Positions 6,750 to 7,148 of a DNA stretch of 7,148 nt are shown here, one piece after another (within the stretch, counting starts at the first letter, position 1; the number at the start of each line of letters is the position of its first letter). The stretch comes from Chloroflexi bacterium RBG_13_46_14 (lineage in GTDB: Bacteria; Chloroflexota; Dehalococcoidia; Dehalococcoidales; UBA2162), in assembly GCA_001796415.1 (NCBI GenBank), contig MGML01000199.1, positions 1 through 7,148 on the forward strand, written 5' to 3'. Position numbers and translations under genes: made by a program. Below the pieces are notes generated by a model. It did not search any database, was not told where the DNA came from, and was given only the letters and a program-made list of their open reading frames with translations.

Positions 6750-6956
6750 TTATTGTTTATCGAACTTTTCTGCGCACTGGTCGAGGAATGCCCTCTTTTC
6801 CATTCGTTCGGCATCGCTGGTGGCGAAGATTAATTCCAGCTCTTTGATGTCCTCTTCCAGAACTCTAATAAGTGAACTGCTGGCGTTGGCGGCGCGACAT
6901 CGTTCCAGTTCCTGATAGGCTTTATTAATTAACTCGAGGATTTTAGCATCATCCAT
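6750..6956 (-). CDS. Small helical protein of unknown function, 68 aa (paralogue of the 62-aa gene)
   Basis: A charged, soluble, mostly helical protein without signal peptide. Two amphipathic helices, residues about 3-23 and 28-47, are split by NASSS (24-28), and the tail reads RAFLDQCAEKF. It aligns collinearly with the 62-aa protein encoded at 4300-4488, with shared L-x-x-I, E-x-E, NA, LE, L-x-x-I and a final A-F-x-D-x-C. Start ATG at 6956 has AGGA eight bases upstream and a TTGACA promoter further up. It lies 112 bases before the selenoprotein gene in the same direction with only a weak hairpin between, so partial co-transcription is possible. I do not recognise the family; the coiled-coil look suggests protein binding, which is inference. 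Confidence 0.8.
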   Translation of the reverse strand: MDDAKILELINKAYQELERCRAANASSSLIRVLEEDIKELELIFATSDAERMEKRAFLDQCAEKFDKQ

Positions 6957-6976
6957 TGAATCTGTCCTGATTCAAA

Positions 6977-7004
6977 ACTATCATGCCCCTGAAATTATTG
7001 TCAA
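6977..7004 (-). promoter_or_regulatory. Promoter of the 68-aa gene
   Basis: On the - strand, a perfect -35 TTGACA (7004-6999), a 16-base spacer and GATAGT (6982-6977) as a four-of-six -10. Immediately upstream is AACAATCAGGA (7015-7005), an 11-mer also found before the paralogous 62-aa gene at 4515-4505. Confidence 0.45.
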
Positions 7005-7148
7005 TCCTGATTGTTCATGGGGATTTTTCGATGTGTATATCGGGGATTTTGTGAGTTCCTGCGATATGAAAAATTCATTACTGAGTCTGCATATAGGTAT
7101 ATCTGCTTAGATATCTAATGAGTATAAGTAATTCTATTTCTAATCAGC

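Noticed and set aside
6720..6761. Inverted repeat GATAAACA ... TGTTTATC (8 bp, 26 bases apart)
   Set aside because: It overlaps the end of the 68-aa gene and is AT-rich; no mobile-element trait or target duplication accompanies it.
7099..7114. Hairpin ATATCT-GCTT-AGATAT near the right edge
   Set aside because: Only six AT-rich pairs without a T run or nearby gene end, so expected by chance.

Overview
The window looks like a bacterial chromosome segment. It has tight gene spacing, Shine-Dalgarno sites, sigma70-like promoters and rho-independent hairpins. One gene reads best as a selenoprotein with a bacterial-type SECIS hairpin, which implies a host with selenocysteine machinery, often an anaerobe. 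I cannot assign a taxon from sequence alone; an anaerobic lineage such as Dehalococcoidia-like Chloroflexota is only a guess.

Left part (1-3068, + strand): the 3' three quarters of a large single-chain FGAM synthase (purL), whose first ~270-290 codons lie outside the window. Its frame is open to the left edge and carries the family signature FTAETHNYPSG at once, so the gene does not start at the internal TTG at 264.

Middle part (about 3070-4300): a visibly AT-rich island between GC-richer genes. On the - strand it has a BrnT-like toxin followed one base later by a ribbon-helix-helix antitoxin. A DUF6941-type gene reads away on the + strand. Between toxin and DUF6941 gene, each direction has a TTGACA/TACAAT promoter. 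The two promoters face and overlap each other across a 12-bp perfect palindrome and an 8-bp direct repeat, so one antitoxin site could control both transcripts. A 17-bp perfect stem hairpin closes the island.

Right part (4300-6960): two small helical paralogues on the - strand (62 and 68 aa) flank a 5'-truncated Hsp20 remnant (+ strand, no start codon) and a 584-codon gene (- strand, 4883-6637) interrupted by one in-frame TGA at codon 93. Sequence on both sides of the TGA belongs to one protein. The TGA sits in a GVCW-U context that matches the selenocysteine position of UGSC-type proteins, and a small hairpin with an AGUU loop follows at SECIS distance. The C-terminal half is a conserved domain of unknown function with DGLPIVVPT and AGCKPEYFPVV motifs. 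This probable two-domain selenoprotein is the most interesting item. The last ~190 bases hold only the promoter region of the 68-aa gene.
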